DNA of 64,000 nt from Bacteroidia bacterium (GTDB lineage: Bacteria > Bacteroidota > Bacteroidia > Flavobacteriales_E > Vicingaceae). The notes beneath the pieces were generated by a model. It was not told the DNA's origin and did no database searches. It saw nothing but the letters and a program-made list of their open reading frames with translations. The stretch is from the NCBI GenBank assembly GCA_030433355.1, contig JAUIMG010000001.1, positions 408,976-472,975 on the forward strand, given 5' to 3'. The position numbers and the translations under genes were made by a program. Positions within the stretch are counted from its first letter, which is position 1. Each line of letters begins with the position of its first letter. This document shows, one piece after another, positions 41,101 through 47,821 of this stretch.

Positions 41101-42297
41101 GCTTCTATAGTTAAAAATATCAGTTGTAATGGGGCTTGTGATGGTGAAATATTTATTTCTACTTTAGGTGGAAATATACTTTACGCTTACTCTTGGGATG
41201 ACCCTGATAATCAAGAAGTGGTTCCAGCCATTAACCTTTGTGCCGGTACATATTCAGTTACAGCAACAGACGCTAATGGATGTACAGCAACTACTTCTGT
41301 TACCTTAGTAGACCCTCCAGTGCTTGAATTGATTATAAATTCTAGCTCAATACTGGATTGTAGTTCAGATTGTGATGCGGAAGCAGATATTTCTGCTATT
41401 GGTGGCGTTTCTCCATATACATTTAACTGGAGTGGTGGTCAAGTTGGAAATAATCCTACAGATTTATGCTTCGGACCTAATATTGTTACAATTTCTGATG
41501 CTACAGGTTGCTCCATAAACGATACGGTATTCATTGCTGCAATTGATACTGTTTTTGTGGGAGTTCCTTTAGATACCATATTCTGTGATGGTGATAGCAT
41601 AGAGTTAAATGGCCTTGTCTTAGGTTCTACAGTTAATTCTTTTGCTTGGTACGATAGCGATACAACAACCATATTCACAAGAAAAGAAGATACTACTATA
41701 TCAAGACCAATTGGAACTTATAGTTTCTTCTTGATTGCAACTAACGGAAGCTGCAATGATACTGTTGAATATAAGTTCTCTGTTAAACCTAACCCTATAT
41801 TATCTGTTACCTCTACTTACAGAGTTTTTAAGGATGAATCTAGACGACTTAATGTTGGAGGCAGAGACAACAGTTATTCTTACTTGTGGACACCTCCTAC
41901 CTTCTTGAATAACGATACAATAGCAGAACCGATAAGTACACCAGATAAATCAATAACTTACACCTTAACAGTTAGAGATAGCAATAATTGCTTATTTGTT
42001 GATTCAAGTCGAATTATTTACACAGAAAAAATTGAAATTCCTTCAGGATTATCTCCAAATGGAGATGGGGTAAATGACACTTGGAGTATTGAAATACTAG
42101 AGGAATTTCCAAATGCGAAAGTTCAAGTCTTTAATCGATGGGGAGAATTATTATTTGAGCAAAACAATGGCTATAATAAAGAATGGGATGGAACTTTTGA
42201 AGGGAAAGCACTTCCAATAGGAACTTACTATTACATCATTGATTTGAAAAGTGATCGTTTAGATCCGATTACTGGTCCAATTACAATAGTTAGATAA
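29170..42297 (+). CDS. Giant SprB-repeat surface adhesin with T9SS type B sorting domain
   Basis: A 4375-residue exported protein. Signal peptide 1-24, one degenerate N-terminal unit, then 52 tandem SprB-type repeats of about 77 residues (about 125-4115), each built as C-x-G-x-x-DG ... GG..PYTY.W ... L.AG.YTVTVTD..GC. A linker with Ig-like features and a C-terminal domain beginning SGLSPNGDGVNDTW follow; this is the gliding-motility-associated type B sorting domain (CHU_C). The protein resembles SprB of Flavobacterium johnsoniae, a mobile surface adhesin needed for gliding. The PorP/SprF-family partner gene follows after 1 base. In 16 repeats two extra cysteines occur together. Whether this organism glides cannot be told; an adhesin role alone is possible. 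Confidence 0.92.
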   Translation: MKNILRLLLLLLVFTASSYHSQALIVQIFKSESAPTCPGGNDGYVVIDSILTSDLVVTTGPPPPFRFIININTTPAQSFNVGDTIKNLGSNIYTISILDLTDNSPAFDNVNFTGIGLSTSAFQIPASCFGNCDGTAIVVTNLGGTAPYTYLWDDPLSQTTATATNLCAGLYNVTVSDANGCTSTNSTTVGEPTQIQPNVTTSDPLCNGDANGTATAAPTGGSGVYPTYTWSSSANTTATETGLSPGSYTVTVTDNTGCTNTQTFVIGNPPLLTTSLAKTDIFCFGTNTGTLIQSPSGGTPPYTFAWNDSPTTQNRNNLFSGTYTVTVTDNNGCTASASRTINESPDININLSVLANNVCNGGAIGAVSANISGGATPYTFAWRGGPSGTGNTTTFSNLTAGFYPITVTDRFNCTKIDSIEVTEPTAIAISVVTQTDPTCNGGNDGTITISATGGTVALDYSYAWNAPGNPTTAAITNLAAGTYIVTVTDDNSCTATQSITLNPPVPILPNVTTTLVTCFGGNDGTATANPTGGTPPYTYTWSSSANTTFTETNLSAGNYVVTVTDNNGCTGTEPFTINQPPTAFSTSFIIGSIFCFGNNTGSIITNVSGGVPPYTFDWADLPGTSNFRNRNNLFEGSYELTVTDNAGCTVIDTAVVQSVPEIILAFNQTNVLCAGDATGSATVNISGGQTPYSFVWTGSISGNGNTSTLNNLSAGTYTITVTDRFNCVKIDSVTITEPSPLIISRDAIVNPTCNGSNDGSISITVSGGISNYTYAWNDISILEDRTNLTAGTYTVTVTDNNNCTAIFDTTLINPISLTAVIDSTRDPSCNGTLDGYISVLAAGGTGAYTYLWNNAVTLRENNNIAAATYTVTVTDNNGCTTTAQGTLNNPASVGVIINSTDESCSGANDGTATAIASGGSLPYTFLWDPNGQTTSSINSLSAGSYTVTVTDLNGCTDSQTVVIQAPLAVIANITVDSMASCNGIADGGLTASGTGGTPPYTFNWNNSGNTASITGLAAGPYTVTVTDNNGCTDEETINVTEPAALSSIISSVDPTCTGVNDGTATATVSGGTLNYTYAWATSPIQTTATATGLGAGTFTVTITDNNGCSITDQAVLNTSVGVTITLDTISDVSCNGGNDGYIGITTSSGVLPYTYIWNNAITTDINANLLAGDYTVTVADNNGCLNSQTFRINQPTALSVSLAKTDQQCFGDADGEIIATGSGGTAPYTFSWFPNVGSTDTVRNLNPGLYTATITDGNGCTATNSTTIGIANPRTVVAGGTDVSCNGGNDGAIAVIALGGAGGFSFIWNDIGTGPQIRTGLTAGTYTVTSTDANGCTDVQSVLIRQPDTLNANLITTDVSCSSTNDGTASVTPTGGTAPYTFNWGPPISSSANPVNSLSTGNYSVTVTDNNGCTAVENFTINQDAADFTLAFSNTNVSCNGGNDGTIATTINGGTGPFTFTWNPFQPNQPNITGLTAGTYQLTVSDPNGCTRDTSIIIGQPSPLLVTGTAVDETCSPGGDGTITLTTTGGTPNYSFNWIPVLPNSPNQTGLNANTYFVTVTDANGCTDSANFVIGSQGNAFTIALTHTDISCNGAADGSILVTETPAGTYNYNWTGGLSGNNPTVLLGGTYTVTVTDPISGCTQVDSATVNEPSIIAGNIVTTPAGCGTASGTVTSNPSGGNGSPYTFSWNVLGTVSNNTVANVPPGTYDVTITDASSCTVVEPFVVNTVSSNIIPGETITDADCNGACNGSISLAPAGGVAPYFFNWGGGITSPSRTNLCAGNYLVTITDNTNCDTVVSLTVGEPPAFTVAITTVDDTCVTSVGSATINSVSGGSSPYTFTWPAVGVPTGNTLTGVPAGGYDVTITDNVGCSKVEPFNVGNVAPFSVNLTPSDVSCFGGSDGSISVLVIGGTSPVTYDWTGGLTGTNPTGLTTGTYTLTVTDATGCGAISSINVDEPDLITTTISTTDENCIPGNDGTATAITIGGTGAYTYSWPAPGIGSGNTVTGLPADPNYVVTITDANGCSITEFFVIGSNAAFNIAETIVDASCNGAADGSISLSITGATNPLTYNWNPPLSNSPNQPNLAAGIYNVTVTDGTGCSETRGFLIREADALTVDVIVTDESCVPGNDGTATTSVTGGTLPYSFAWTGTTATTPGIVGLTDGFYTVTVTDANGCTADKLFKINSGSTIGSNPTIVRPSCFGGCDGSITIAPTGGVTPFTINWFDNSSGTSVSGLCLGSYGVTITDANGCSKVENISVSQPQSIRSTFATTTESCNPGSDGTITANAQGGSPPYTYDWGSGQTNSNTNGGYVAGTYSVTIFDANNCQRIFNFDIDTSLAITVSTSITNPATCTNNGDILVSVSNATNPLTYNWNTAPLAGATPSAPAGTYTVTVTDGNGCTDVSSVTVPSFGFPLNDVVTSTTCNGDCDGSILLSPSGGIAPYTYLWDDNSSNFLRATLCAGDYDVTVTDNTGCSTTATITVNEPDPIAGNITAVDESCNPGNDGSATANPTGGTGAYTYLWSFNNATTSSINALIAGVYTVTITDVNGCTGTETTTINGGGNLVLNEVLQDASCNGVCDGSIVLNPSGGTAPYTFLWNNNSSLSSRNALCTGNYDVTVTDNTGCSTTRSFPINEPSLVVPNVVTVDESCNPGNDGSASANPSGGTGPYTFLWSFNNSTANSITGLAAGSYTVTVTDNTNCSVAETVIINSGGNISINESITDASCNANCDGSILLNPSGGIAPYTYLWDDNSTNFLRASLCAGNYDVTVTDNTGCSTNRTIRVDEPAVLLANVVSVDESCSPGGDGSASSIPSGGTSPYTYLWSFNSSTNSSINNLSSGSYTVTVTDANNCSITESITINTGSNIIANETITDASCNGICDGSISLNPSGGDSPYTFNWSTTPPGSTNSITAQCAGTYTVTITDNLGCSSIQSFDINQPDVLVANATATDESCNPGSDGTTIANPTGGTAPYTYLWNPGGIPTQGLSSLSAGSYTVTVTDANNCSAIQSVNVNLPNPNNYTISSTDQSCNGGCDGTADITIPGGSVGFNFVWSPIPGSGQGTANVSGLCVGEYKVTITGATGCTAIDSVTIDPFTPILPNEAFGDESCGGICDGFARVNPTGGVGAYTYVWTPVPPNGQGNPIASNLCPGTYDLQIIDATGCDTVISFTINSGSTISGNIGKEDQSCGGIVPCDGKAFVSPSGGTTPYTFNWGAGVSTNILGDTALNLCNGNYNVTITDASGCSIVESTTITSPIAIDTTFIAQNSTCNACDGSLTVNPIGGTSPYTFSWFDSGLNPIGSGTNSINSLCSGVYFVDISDNVGCSRRFAKTISDIGAEQVTVSVTDVSCFNGNDGEATANFTCTDPNCSILWLDDLSQPLSPSVTSQTVTNLTAGNYFVEVTNNSGCKRVVPLTINQPTEILVSDVVTDANCNNSSDGSINLTLIGGTAPYTFNWSPTPGSGQGTAAVSGLNPGNYDVTVTDDNGCQKILNYNVGSPQLITASFTQTLATCNQSNGSITATVNGGTIAVDYSYQWFDGSNNLLAGQINATLSNVSSGTYILRVRDDNSCEEFFTTSLGDIGGPIVVIDSIRNVNCSGGNDGAIFITATDANTPLTYNWLSLGQTTEDITNLIAGSYTVEVTNSVGCLTAVDTTINSSSNFITNISTEDANCGLCNGVARVTVNGGVEPYTYLWSNGSTVDTTANLCAGAHTINITDANGCTQVVNFSINTDIGPSDAIVSTTAPSCFNTNDGSATVTPVGGTTPYTYLWLHDGSTTNSLSNLSAGSYFLLISDSKGCSRNIEVQITGPSELILSETIKAASCNVSPCDGEARVNVSGGVSPYTYSWSQNTSLNNNFADELCSGIYVVTVSDANGCSAIKSIIVPNNSNNLTANPSSTDVSCFGSCDGSLISNITPSVGISFQWYDNQGQTVANINNDLVNTACAGDYILEVVSIPDNCKAYASITINEPDSILLGASIVKNISCNGACDGEIFISTLGGNILYAYSWDDPDNQEVVPAINLCAGTYSVTATDANGCTATTSVTLVDPPVLELIINSSSILDCSSDCDAEADISAIGGVSPYTFNWSGGQVGNNPTDLCFGPNIVTISDATGCSINDTVFIAAIDTVFVGVPLDTIFCDGDSIELNGLVLGSTVNSFAWYDSDTTTIFTRKEDTTISRPIGTYSFFLIATNGSCNDTVEYKFSVKPNPILSVTSTYRVFKDESRRLNVGGRDNSYSYLWTPPTFLNNDTIAEPISTPDKSITYTLTVRDSNNCLFVDSSRIIYTEKIEIPSGLSPNGDGVNDTWSIEILEEFPNAKVQVFNRWGELLFEQNNGYNKEWDGTFEGKALPIGTYYYIIDLKSDRLDPITGPITIVR
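29546..41520 (+). repeat. Tandem SprB-repeat array, 52 units
   Basis: About 12 kb of diverged tandem units averaging 230 bases (77 residues), found by reading successive CxGxxDG starts and NGC ends in the translation. DNA identity between units is modest, so this is an old array with a recently amplified part near 36444-38262. Confidence 0.9.
36444..38262 (+). repeat. Higher-order repeat inside the adhesin gene
   Basis: Units 31 to 38 alternate between a four-cysteine type (CxxxCDGSI ... LCAGNYDVTVTDNTGC) and a two-cysteine type (ESCNPGNDGSA ... SYTVTVTD). The paired unit recurs at 453, 453, 454 and 459 bases (first Cys codons at 36444, 36898, 37351, 37804, 38263). Confidence 0.85.
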
Positions 42298-42298
42298 G

Positions 42299-43216
42299 AT
42301 GAAAAAAATAACACTAATCTTCGGTTTCTTCTCTTTTTTTAGCTTTTCTGCTATTGCTCAACAATTGCCTCAGTATAGTCAGTACTTGTTAAATAAATAC
42401 GTTATAAACCCTGCCTCAGCAGGAACTGAAAATTATTTTTTAGGACAAACTAACTATAGAAGCCAATGGGACGGGATAAAAGATGCTCCCAGAACATATA
42501 TTTTAAGTGTTAACGGTCCTCTTAATGATGCAATGGGTATAGGAGGATATCTTTTTTCTGATGTTACTGGACCTACAAGAAGAACAGGGTTCAGCCTTTC
42601 TTATGCTTATCATGTAAGACTGAATTCAGATATAAAGCTATCGATGGCTATTAATGGAGGGCTACTTCAATATTCAGTTGATGGCAGTGAAATTACTTTT
42701 GCAGATCCTGATGATAACTTAAATTCTCCCTCTCAAGAGTCTAATCTATTTCCTGATGCAGGTTTTAGTCTTTATTTATATGGAGATAATTTTTTCTTTG
42801 GAGCCTCTGCCCCTCAATTAATCAGGAATCAATTAGATTTTGATAATTCTATTAAAGACCCAACCGGAAGACTTACTAGTCATTATTTTATAACAGGTGG
42901 ATATACCTATAGCATAAACAGTGATTTTGATATTGAACCATCTATGCTTTTAAAATATGTACAACCTGTTCCATTATCCTATGAACTCAGCTTGAGAGGA
43001 CTTTATAAAAAAACAGCTTGGTTAGGTTTTTCTTATAGAAGAAGCGATGCTTTAATTCTTCTTTTAGGCTACACCCTCCAGCAAAACTTATCTATAGGAT
43101 ACTCTTATGATATCATACAATCTGACATCCAAAACTATAGCTCAGGATCGCACGAAATTATGCTTTCAGTTAAGTTTAACAAGAAGAAAACAACTTTAAA
43201 AGACATAGAAGAATAA
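42299..43216 (+). CDS. PorP/SprF-family type IX secretion outer-membrane protein
   Basis: A 305-residue protein with a signal peptide (1-20) and the family opening [21 protein letters not shown], followed by beta strands of an outer-membrane barrel ([31 protein letters not shown]) to the end. SprF is required for secretion of SprB in Flavobacterium, and paralogues are commonly encoded right after a type B cargo. Here it lies one base after the giant adhesin and is expected to serve that protein specifically. Functional pairing is inferred from position. Confidence 0.93.
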   Translation: MKKITLIFGFFSFFSFSAIAQQLPQYSQYLLNKYVINPASAGTENYFLGQTNYRSQWDGIKDAPRTYILSVNGPLNDAMGIGGYLFSDVTGPTRRTGFSLSYAYHVRLNSDIKLSMAINGGLLQYSVDGSEITFADPDDNLNSPSQESNLFPDAGFSLYLYGDNFFFGASAPQLIRNQLDFDNSIKDPTGRLTSHYFITGGYTYSINSDFDIEPSMLLKYVQPVPLSYELSLRGLYKKTAWLGFSYRRSDALILLLGYTLQQNLSIGYSYDIIQSDIQNYSSGSHEIMLSVKFNKKKTTLKDIEE

Positions 43217-43217
43217 A

Positions 43218-43514
43218 ATGAATTCATTTTATGATATTATCAATGAAGACCAAGCAGTATTAGTAGATTTTCATGCAGTTTGGTGCGGACCTTGTAAAAT
43301 GATGCCCCCAATATTGAAAGAGGTTAAAGGGGAACTTGGAGATAAAGTAAAAATTCTTAAAATAGATGTAGATAAAAACCCTAAAGTAGCTGCCAAATAT
43401 CAAATTCAAGGAGTACCTACTTTAATCATTTTTAAGAAAGGAGAAATAAAATGGAGACAATCCGGAGTTATCCCTGCAACTCAATTAATTAATCAGATAA
43501 ATCAATTGAGTTAA
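43218..43514 (+). CDS. trxA: Thioredoxin
   Basis: A 98-residue single thioredoxin domain with the active site W22-C-G-P-C26 and the cis-proline loop GVPTL. No signal peptide, so it is cytoplasmic and reduces protein disulfides. It starts one base after the SprF-like gene and is probably in the adhesin transcript. Its last 26 bases overlap the convergent polysaccharide-deacetylase gene, and no terminator is visible there. It is slightly shorter than the usual ~105 residues. Confidence 0.95.
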   Translation: MNSFYDIINEDQAVLVDFHAVWCGPCKMMPPILKEVKGELGDKVKILKIDVDKNPKVAAKYQIQGVPTLIIFKKGEIKWRQSGVIPATQLINQINQLS

Positions 43515-44103
43515 ACTCAAAATCGTTCTGATACTTCTCTAAAATTCTCTCTACACAAAAGAGCATTTTATTTTTTGCTTTTAAGCTATCGTGGAAAACA
43601 ATAATATCTCCTGACTTTATTTCTTTTGTACAAGTTTCCAAACACTTTTCTTTTGAATATCTAGGGTGGAAATCCATAGATAGAACACTCCACATAATAA
43701 TTTTATAGCCGCCCTTTAAACCCTTAATTTGGGAAGCTTTAATCTTTCCGTAAGGAGGTCTAAATAATTCTGTTTTGTAATATTCTCCAAATTGAAAGGC
43801 ATTGTGCAAATAATCCAGCGTCTTTGTCTTCCATCCATTTAAATGATTGAAAGTATGATTTCCTATACTATGATCTTCAGCGAGGATTCGATTAAAAATA
43901 GAAGGATACTTACTAACGTTTTCTCCTATGCAAAAAAAAGTTGCTTTCGCATTATACTTAGCCAATAAATCTAAAAGAGATTCGGTAACTATTGGAGTTG
44001 GTCCATCGTCAAATGTCAAAAACAACTCCTTCTTTTTAGTTGGTATATTCCAGACAAGAGAAGGATATATTTTTTTTAGGATGGTTGATGGATGAGTTAT
44101 CAT
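43489..44103 (-). CDS. Polysaccharide deacetylase (NodB domain)
   Basis: A 204-residue protein of carbohydrate-esterase family 4. The catalytic TFDDGPT (30-36) with Asp32 and Asp33, the metal pair H-x3-H in GNHTFNH, and RPPYGK are intact, as is the [10 protein letters not shown] segment and the final VFHDS. The family removes N-acetyl groups from peptidoglycan, chitin or other glycans. No signal peptide is apparent, but the N terminus is short and hydrophobic in part. It is the last gene of the minus-strand run from panC and overlaps trxA by 26 bases. Confidence 0.9.
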   Translation of the reverse strand: MITHPSTILKKIYPSLVWNIPTKKKELFLTFDDGPTPIVTESLLDLLAKYNAKATFFCIGENVSKYPSIFNRILAEDHSIGNHTFNHLNGWKTKTLDYLHNAFQFGEYYKTELFRPPYGKIKASQIKGLKGGYKIIMWSVLSMDFHPRYSKEKCLETCTKEIKSGDIIVFHDSLKAKNKMLFCVERILEKYQNDFEFNSIDLSD

Positions 44104-44105
44104 TA

Positions 44106-45467
44106 TTATCCAAATAAATAATGAAAGACTTCCTCAATTTTACCAACGCTAACTAATTCTATTCCAATTGAATTTTTCTCTATTCCTTTCAAATTATATT
44201 TTGAAAGGAACATCTTAGTGAAACCTAGTTTCTCAGCCTCTTGAATTCTTTGTTCTATTTTATTTACTGCTCTAATCTCACCCGATAATCCAACCTCAGC
44301 AGCAAAACAATACTTTAGATTAATTGGAATATCCTCTGCAGAAGATAAAATTGAAGCAATAACAGCCAAGTCTATTGCAGGGTCTTCTACCTTTATACCA
44401 CCTGCAATATTTAAAAATACATCCTTAGCAGCTAATCTAAAGCCGCACCTTTTTTCTAATACGGCTAATAACATATTTAACCTTCTTAGGTCAAATCCTG
44501 TTGCCGACCTTTGCGGAGTTCCATAAGCAGCAGAACTAACTAAAGATTGAACTTCAATTAGTATTGGCCTAATTCCTTCTAAAGTGGAAGCAATACAAGA
44601 CCCACTAAGTTGTTCTTCTCTGTTAGAAATTAAAACCTCTGAAGGATTACTTACTTGTTCCAAGCCATTTGCTTTCATTTCATAAATCCCAATCTCATTC
44701 GTTGGACCGAATCTATTCTTTGTCGTTCTTAGTATTCTATACAAATGATGTCGATCTCCTTCAAATTGCATGACAACATCTACCATATGCTCCAAAACTT
44801 TTGGACCTGCAATATTCCCTTCTTTATTAATATGTCCAATTAAAAATATTGGTGTTGAAGTCTCTTTAGCAAACCTCATCAAATCAGATGTGCACTCTCT
44901 TATTTGAGAAATACTGCCGGGTGCTGAATCAATTTCGGCCGTATAAATAGTTTGAATACTATCAATGATAACTATATCAGGCTTATTTGCTTCTAACTGT
45001 TGTAATATATTTTGAATAGAAGTCTCTGTTAAAAGATAACACTCTTTATTATCTATGCCTATTCTTTCAGCCCTTAACTTAATCTGCTTTTGACTTTCTT
45101 CACCACTTATATACAAAATTTTAATTCCAACCCATTTAAGAGACAATTGCAGTAGGAGAGTAGACTTCCCAATTCCAGGTTCTCCACCAAAAAGCAATAA
45201 AGAACCTGGAACAACTCCTCCTCCTAAAACTCTATTTAATTCTAAATCTGGGGTTTTATAGCGTGTCTCAAGCTGATCCTCAATAGTATGAATTAACGTT
45301 GGCTTTGCACTTCTTTGCAGTGAATTTGTTGATTTTTGATTAGTAGACTTCTGTACTATTTCTTCTACATAGGTATTCCATTCGTTACATGAAGGGCATT
45401 TCCCAATCCATTTACTTGCTTGGGCTCCACAGTTTTGACAAAAGAATAGCTTTTTTAATTTGGCCAT
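44106..45467 (-). CDS. radA: DNA repair protein RadA
   Basis: A 453-residue ATPase of recombinational repair. N-terminal zinc finger (FCQNC ... CPSC, about 9-31), a RecA-type core with Walker A GGEPGIGKST (near 93-102) and the RadA-specific KNRFG motif (RTTKNRFGPTNEIGIYEM), and a Lon-protease-like C-terminal domain (about 270-453). It promotes branch migration. It lies in the six-gene minus-strand run, two bases upstream of the deacetylase. Confidence 0.97.
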   Translation of the reverse strand: MAKLKKLFFCQNCGAQASKWIGKCPSCNEWNTYVEEIVQKSTNQKSTNSLQRSAKPTLIHTIEDQLETRYKTPDLELNRVLGGGVVPGSLLLFGGEPGIGKSTLLLQLSLKWVGIKILYISGEESQKQIKLRAERIGIDNKECYLLTETSIQNILQQLEANKPDIVIIDSIQTIYTAEIDSAPGSISQIRECTSDLMRFAKETSTPIFLIGHINKEGNIAGPKVLEHMVDVVMQFEGDRHHLYRILRTTKNRFGPTNEIGIYEMKANGLEQVSNPSEVLISNREEQLSGSCIASTLEGIRPILIEVQSLVSSAAYGTPQRSATGFDLRRLNMLLAVLEKRCGFRLAAKDVFLNIAGGIKVEDPAIDLAVIASILSSAEDIPINLKYCFAAEVGLSGEIRAVNKIEQRIQEAEKLGFTKMFLSKYNLKGIEKNSIGIELVSVGKIEEVFHYLFG

Positions 45468-45476
45468 TAAATCAAT

Positions 45477-46340
45477 TTAGAAAACGATTTTGATATCTCG
45501 TTTTTGATTGTTTAAAGTGGAATTGCAAAAATCATTAATATTCTGCGTTGCTAATTCATAGTCTAAGTTTGAAGCTTTAGTCCAATCAGTGCACGCTTTT
45601 TCTTTTTCCTTCAACTCATATAATGCTTCTCCTCTATAAAAATATGCTCTAGCTAAATTTTCATCTCGTAGTTCAATAACCTTAGAAAAGTCCTCTATTG
45701 CTTCCTCGTATTTTTCCATTCCAAGTTTACTTAAGGCTATATTTATTAAACCGTTTTCGAGAGTTGAGTCCTTTTTTACTGCTTCTTCAAAATCTTTCAT
45801 CCCTTCTTCGTAGCTTTTTAATTCAGCTTTTGCAGCTCCGCGATTATAGTATGCATCTGCATAATCAGGCTTTAATTCAATTGCCTTAGAATACACCTCA
45901 ATTGCCGTTTTATACCTTCCAAGCTCAGCCTCGCAATATCCTTTATAGTAATACAACTTTGGATTATTTGCATCAAGATCTATTGCCTTATTTAAATCTT
46001 TGATTGCTCCTTTATAGTCCTCAATAAAAACTTTTGCAGCACCTTTCCCAAAGAAAACATCAACATTAGTATTGTCTATTTCTTCTGCCTCATCATACAA
46101 TTGAATAGCTTCCTTAAACATTTCTTTTTTATGTAAACTGTTAGCTAAACCTAATTTTGCTTCAAAATTATTTGGATCTTGAAGTGCTGCTTTTTCAAAC
46201 ATCATTCTAGCCATATCATAATTAGCTTCTTTATATACCTTGTTTCCTTCTTTAAGAAAGTAGGATAAAGAATCTTGGCTGTATAGCCTATTAAATAAAA
46301 AAATGCTTGCTATTAGGACAAGGGGTTTTAAAATTCTCAT
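45477..46340 (-). CDS. TPR-repeat protein, exported
   Basis: A 287-residue protein with a signal peptide (about 1-21) and six to seven tetratricopeptide repeats (about 28-265), recognisable as YDMARMMFEKAALQDPNN, YYYKGYCEAELGRYKTAI, YYNRGAAKAELKSYEEG and others. TPR arrays are protein-binding scaffolds; in the envelope they often belong to secretion or polysaccharide machinery. Position between rfaE2 and radA gives no clear clue. Function unknown. Confidence 0.9.
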   Translation of the reverse strand: MRILKPLVLIASIFLFNRLYSQDSLSYFLKEGNKVYKEANYDMARMMFEKAALQDPNNFEAKLGLANSLHKKEMFKEAIQLYDEAEEIDNTNVDVFFGKGAAKVFIEDYKGAIKDLNKAIDLDANNPKLYYYKGYCEAELGRYKTAIEVYSKAIELKPDYADAYYNRGAAKAELKSYEEGMKDFEEAVKKDSTLENGLINIALSKLGMEKYEEAIEDFSKVIELRDENLARAYFYRGEALYELKEKEKACTDWTKASNLDYELATQNINDFCNSTLNNQKRDIKIVF

Positions 46341-46343
46341 AAC

Positions 46344-46835
46344 TTATATTGAATTAATGGCTTTTTGAATAATAGACGTAGTTGAATAGCCATCAATAAA
46401 GTCTATTGTTTTTACCTCTCCTCCATTTTCCAATACAATTTGATGACCCACAATATCTTCAATTTTATAATCGCTCCCTTTCACCAAAACATCTGGAATA
46501 ATTCTATTAATTAAGCTTTCTGGAGTTGATTCATTAAATAAAATTACTTTATCTACAAACTGCAGAGAAGCAATAACTGATGCTCTTGATGATTGATCTT
46601 GAAGAGGTCTGTCTTTACCCTTATTTAGGGTTTTAATAGATGCGTCTGAATTCAATCCTACAATCAATACATCCCCAAGATCTGAAGCTTTAGCAAGGTA
46701 ATCTATATGGCCCTTATGTAATATGTCAAAGCAGCCATTTGTAAATACTACTTTTTTATTCTTCCAACTATCTAATAATAAATCTAACTCTTCTATATTA
46801 AGAATTTTATCATGTATTTTATTTAACTGGCTCAA
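46344..46835 (-). CDS. rfaE2: Heptose 1-phosphate adenylyltransferase (stand-alone RfaE domain II)
   Basis: A 163-residue nucleotidyltransferase: VFTNGCFDILHKGHIDYL contains the HxGH motif (41-44), with GLNSDASIKTLNKGKDRP and a C-terminal GYSTTSII nucleotide-binding loop. It transfers AMP to D-glycero-beta-D-manno-heptose 1-phosphate for lipopolysaccharide core synthesis. Only the adenylyltransferase domain is present, so the kinase must be elsewhere. It overlaps the YbhN-like gene by 17 bases. Confidence 0.93.
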   Translation of the reverse strand: MSQLNKIHDKILNIEELDLLLDSWKNKKVVFTNGCFDILHKGHIDYLAKASDLGDVLIVGLNSDASIKTLNKGKDRPLQDQSSRASVIASLQFVDKVILFNESTPESLINRIIPDVLVKGSDYKIEDIVGHQIVLENGGEVKTIDFIDGYSTTSIIQKAINSI

Positions 46836-47820
46836 CGATTGAATTTTTGTTTACTAATCTAATTAAAAGTAAGCTAAGAACACCTAATACTATAATCATT
46901 ATTGTTTGTGAAGACCAAAGGATCCATCCTAAAGCTAATGCTGAACCTTTAGGAATACCGTAAAGAATAAGTGTTTCCATAATTGCAATTGGAAATACTC
47001 CGAGGCCTCCTTGTACAAAAACAATAGATAAACTTCCCATCACAAAAGAAGCTAATACAGCCGATAGGCTTGCCCCTGCGGTTTCATCAATACTATAAAA
47101 GCAAGCATAAAACATTAATACATACATAATCCAAATAAATGCAGTGTGCATTAAAAATGGACCCTTATTTTCCATTTTAAGTATAGATTGGATTCCTTCA
47201 AAAACACCTCTAATTAAACCCCTCAATTTAATAACAAAAGCATTTTGTGATTTTATAAGCACTATAAGACCTACTACTGCCAAAATAACTACAAATAGAA
47301 TAATTAATAAAACTGAGGTAAAGTCGTACTTTTCAAGTCCTACAGCATAGAAATAGCTTAATTTTTCTTTTAAAACTTCTAACTCTAGAAAAACAGTGGT
47401 TAAAATAATTAGGCCAAGTATTAAAAGGTCTGCAACTCTTTCTGCTACTATAGTTCCAAAAAGCTTATTAAAAGGCAAGCCTTCATATTTAGCTAATAAT
47501 CCTGGCCTTGTAACCTCTCCCAAACGTGGTAAGGCAAGATTGGCTACATACCCAATCATGACCGTAAAAAAACTATTCAAAAAACTGGGTGTTTTACCTA
47601 ATGGTTGAATGGTATACTTCCATCTTATTGCTCTGCTAGCATGACTTAGTATTCCAAAAATTACGGAAACCCATATCCAAAAGTAATTTGCTTTATCCAA
47701 TGCAAAATATAGCTCGCTTTTCTCTTTTTCTGTAAGATCTTTAAAAACATACCAAATCAAGAAACCTCCGAATAATAAAGGCAATAGAACTTTGAGAAAA
47801 GAGATAACTTTTTTCATCAT
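46819..47820 (-). CDS. YbhN/LPG-synthetase-TM family membrane protein
   Basis: A 333-residue inner-membrane protein with about eight helices and the family motifs SHASRAIRWKYTIQPLG and YVANLALPRLGEVTRPGLLAKYEG near residues 60-110. Members include the flippase half of lysylphosphatidylglycerol synthases and YbhN; the catalytic transferase half is absent here. Likely moves or handles lipids. It begins one base after panC and overlaps rfaE2. Confidence 0.88.
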   Translation of the reverse strand: MMKKVISFLKVLLPLLFGGFLIWYVFKDLTEKEKSELYFALDKANYFWIWVSVIFGILSHASRAIRWKYTIQPLGKTPSFLNSFFTVMIGYVANLALPRLGEVTRPGLLAKYEGLPFNKLFGTIVAERVADLLILGLIILTTVFLELEVLKEKLSYFYAVGLEKYDFTSVLLIILFVVILAVVGLIVLIKSQNAFVIKLRGLIRGVFEGIQSILKMENKGPFLMHTAFIWIMYVLMFYACFYSIDETAGASLSAVLASFVMGSLSIVFVQGGLGVFPIAIMETLILYGIPKGSALALGWILWSSQTIMIIVLGVLSLLLIRLVNKNSIVEPVK

Positions 47821-47821
47821 A

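Noticed and set aside
29546..41520. Regular repeat array considered as CRISPR
   Set aside because: The units are 230 bases, diverged and translated as protein in one frame; no short identical repeats with unique spacers.
29616..41678. Many minus-strand ORFs of 60-80 codons inside the giant adhesin gene
   Set aside because: They recur with the repeat period and share the same antisense phrase of the TVTVTD segment; they are shadows of the repeat, with no start context or family.
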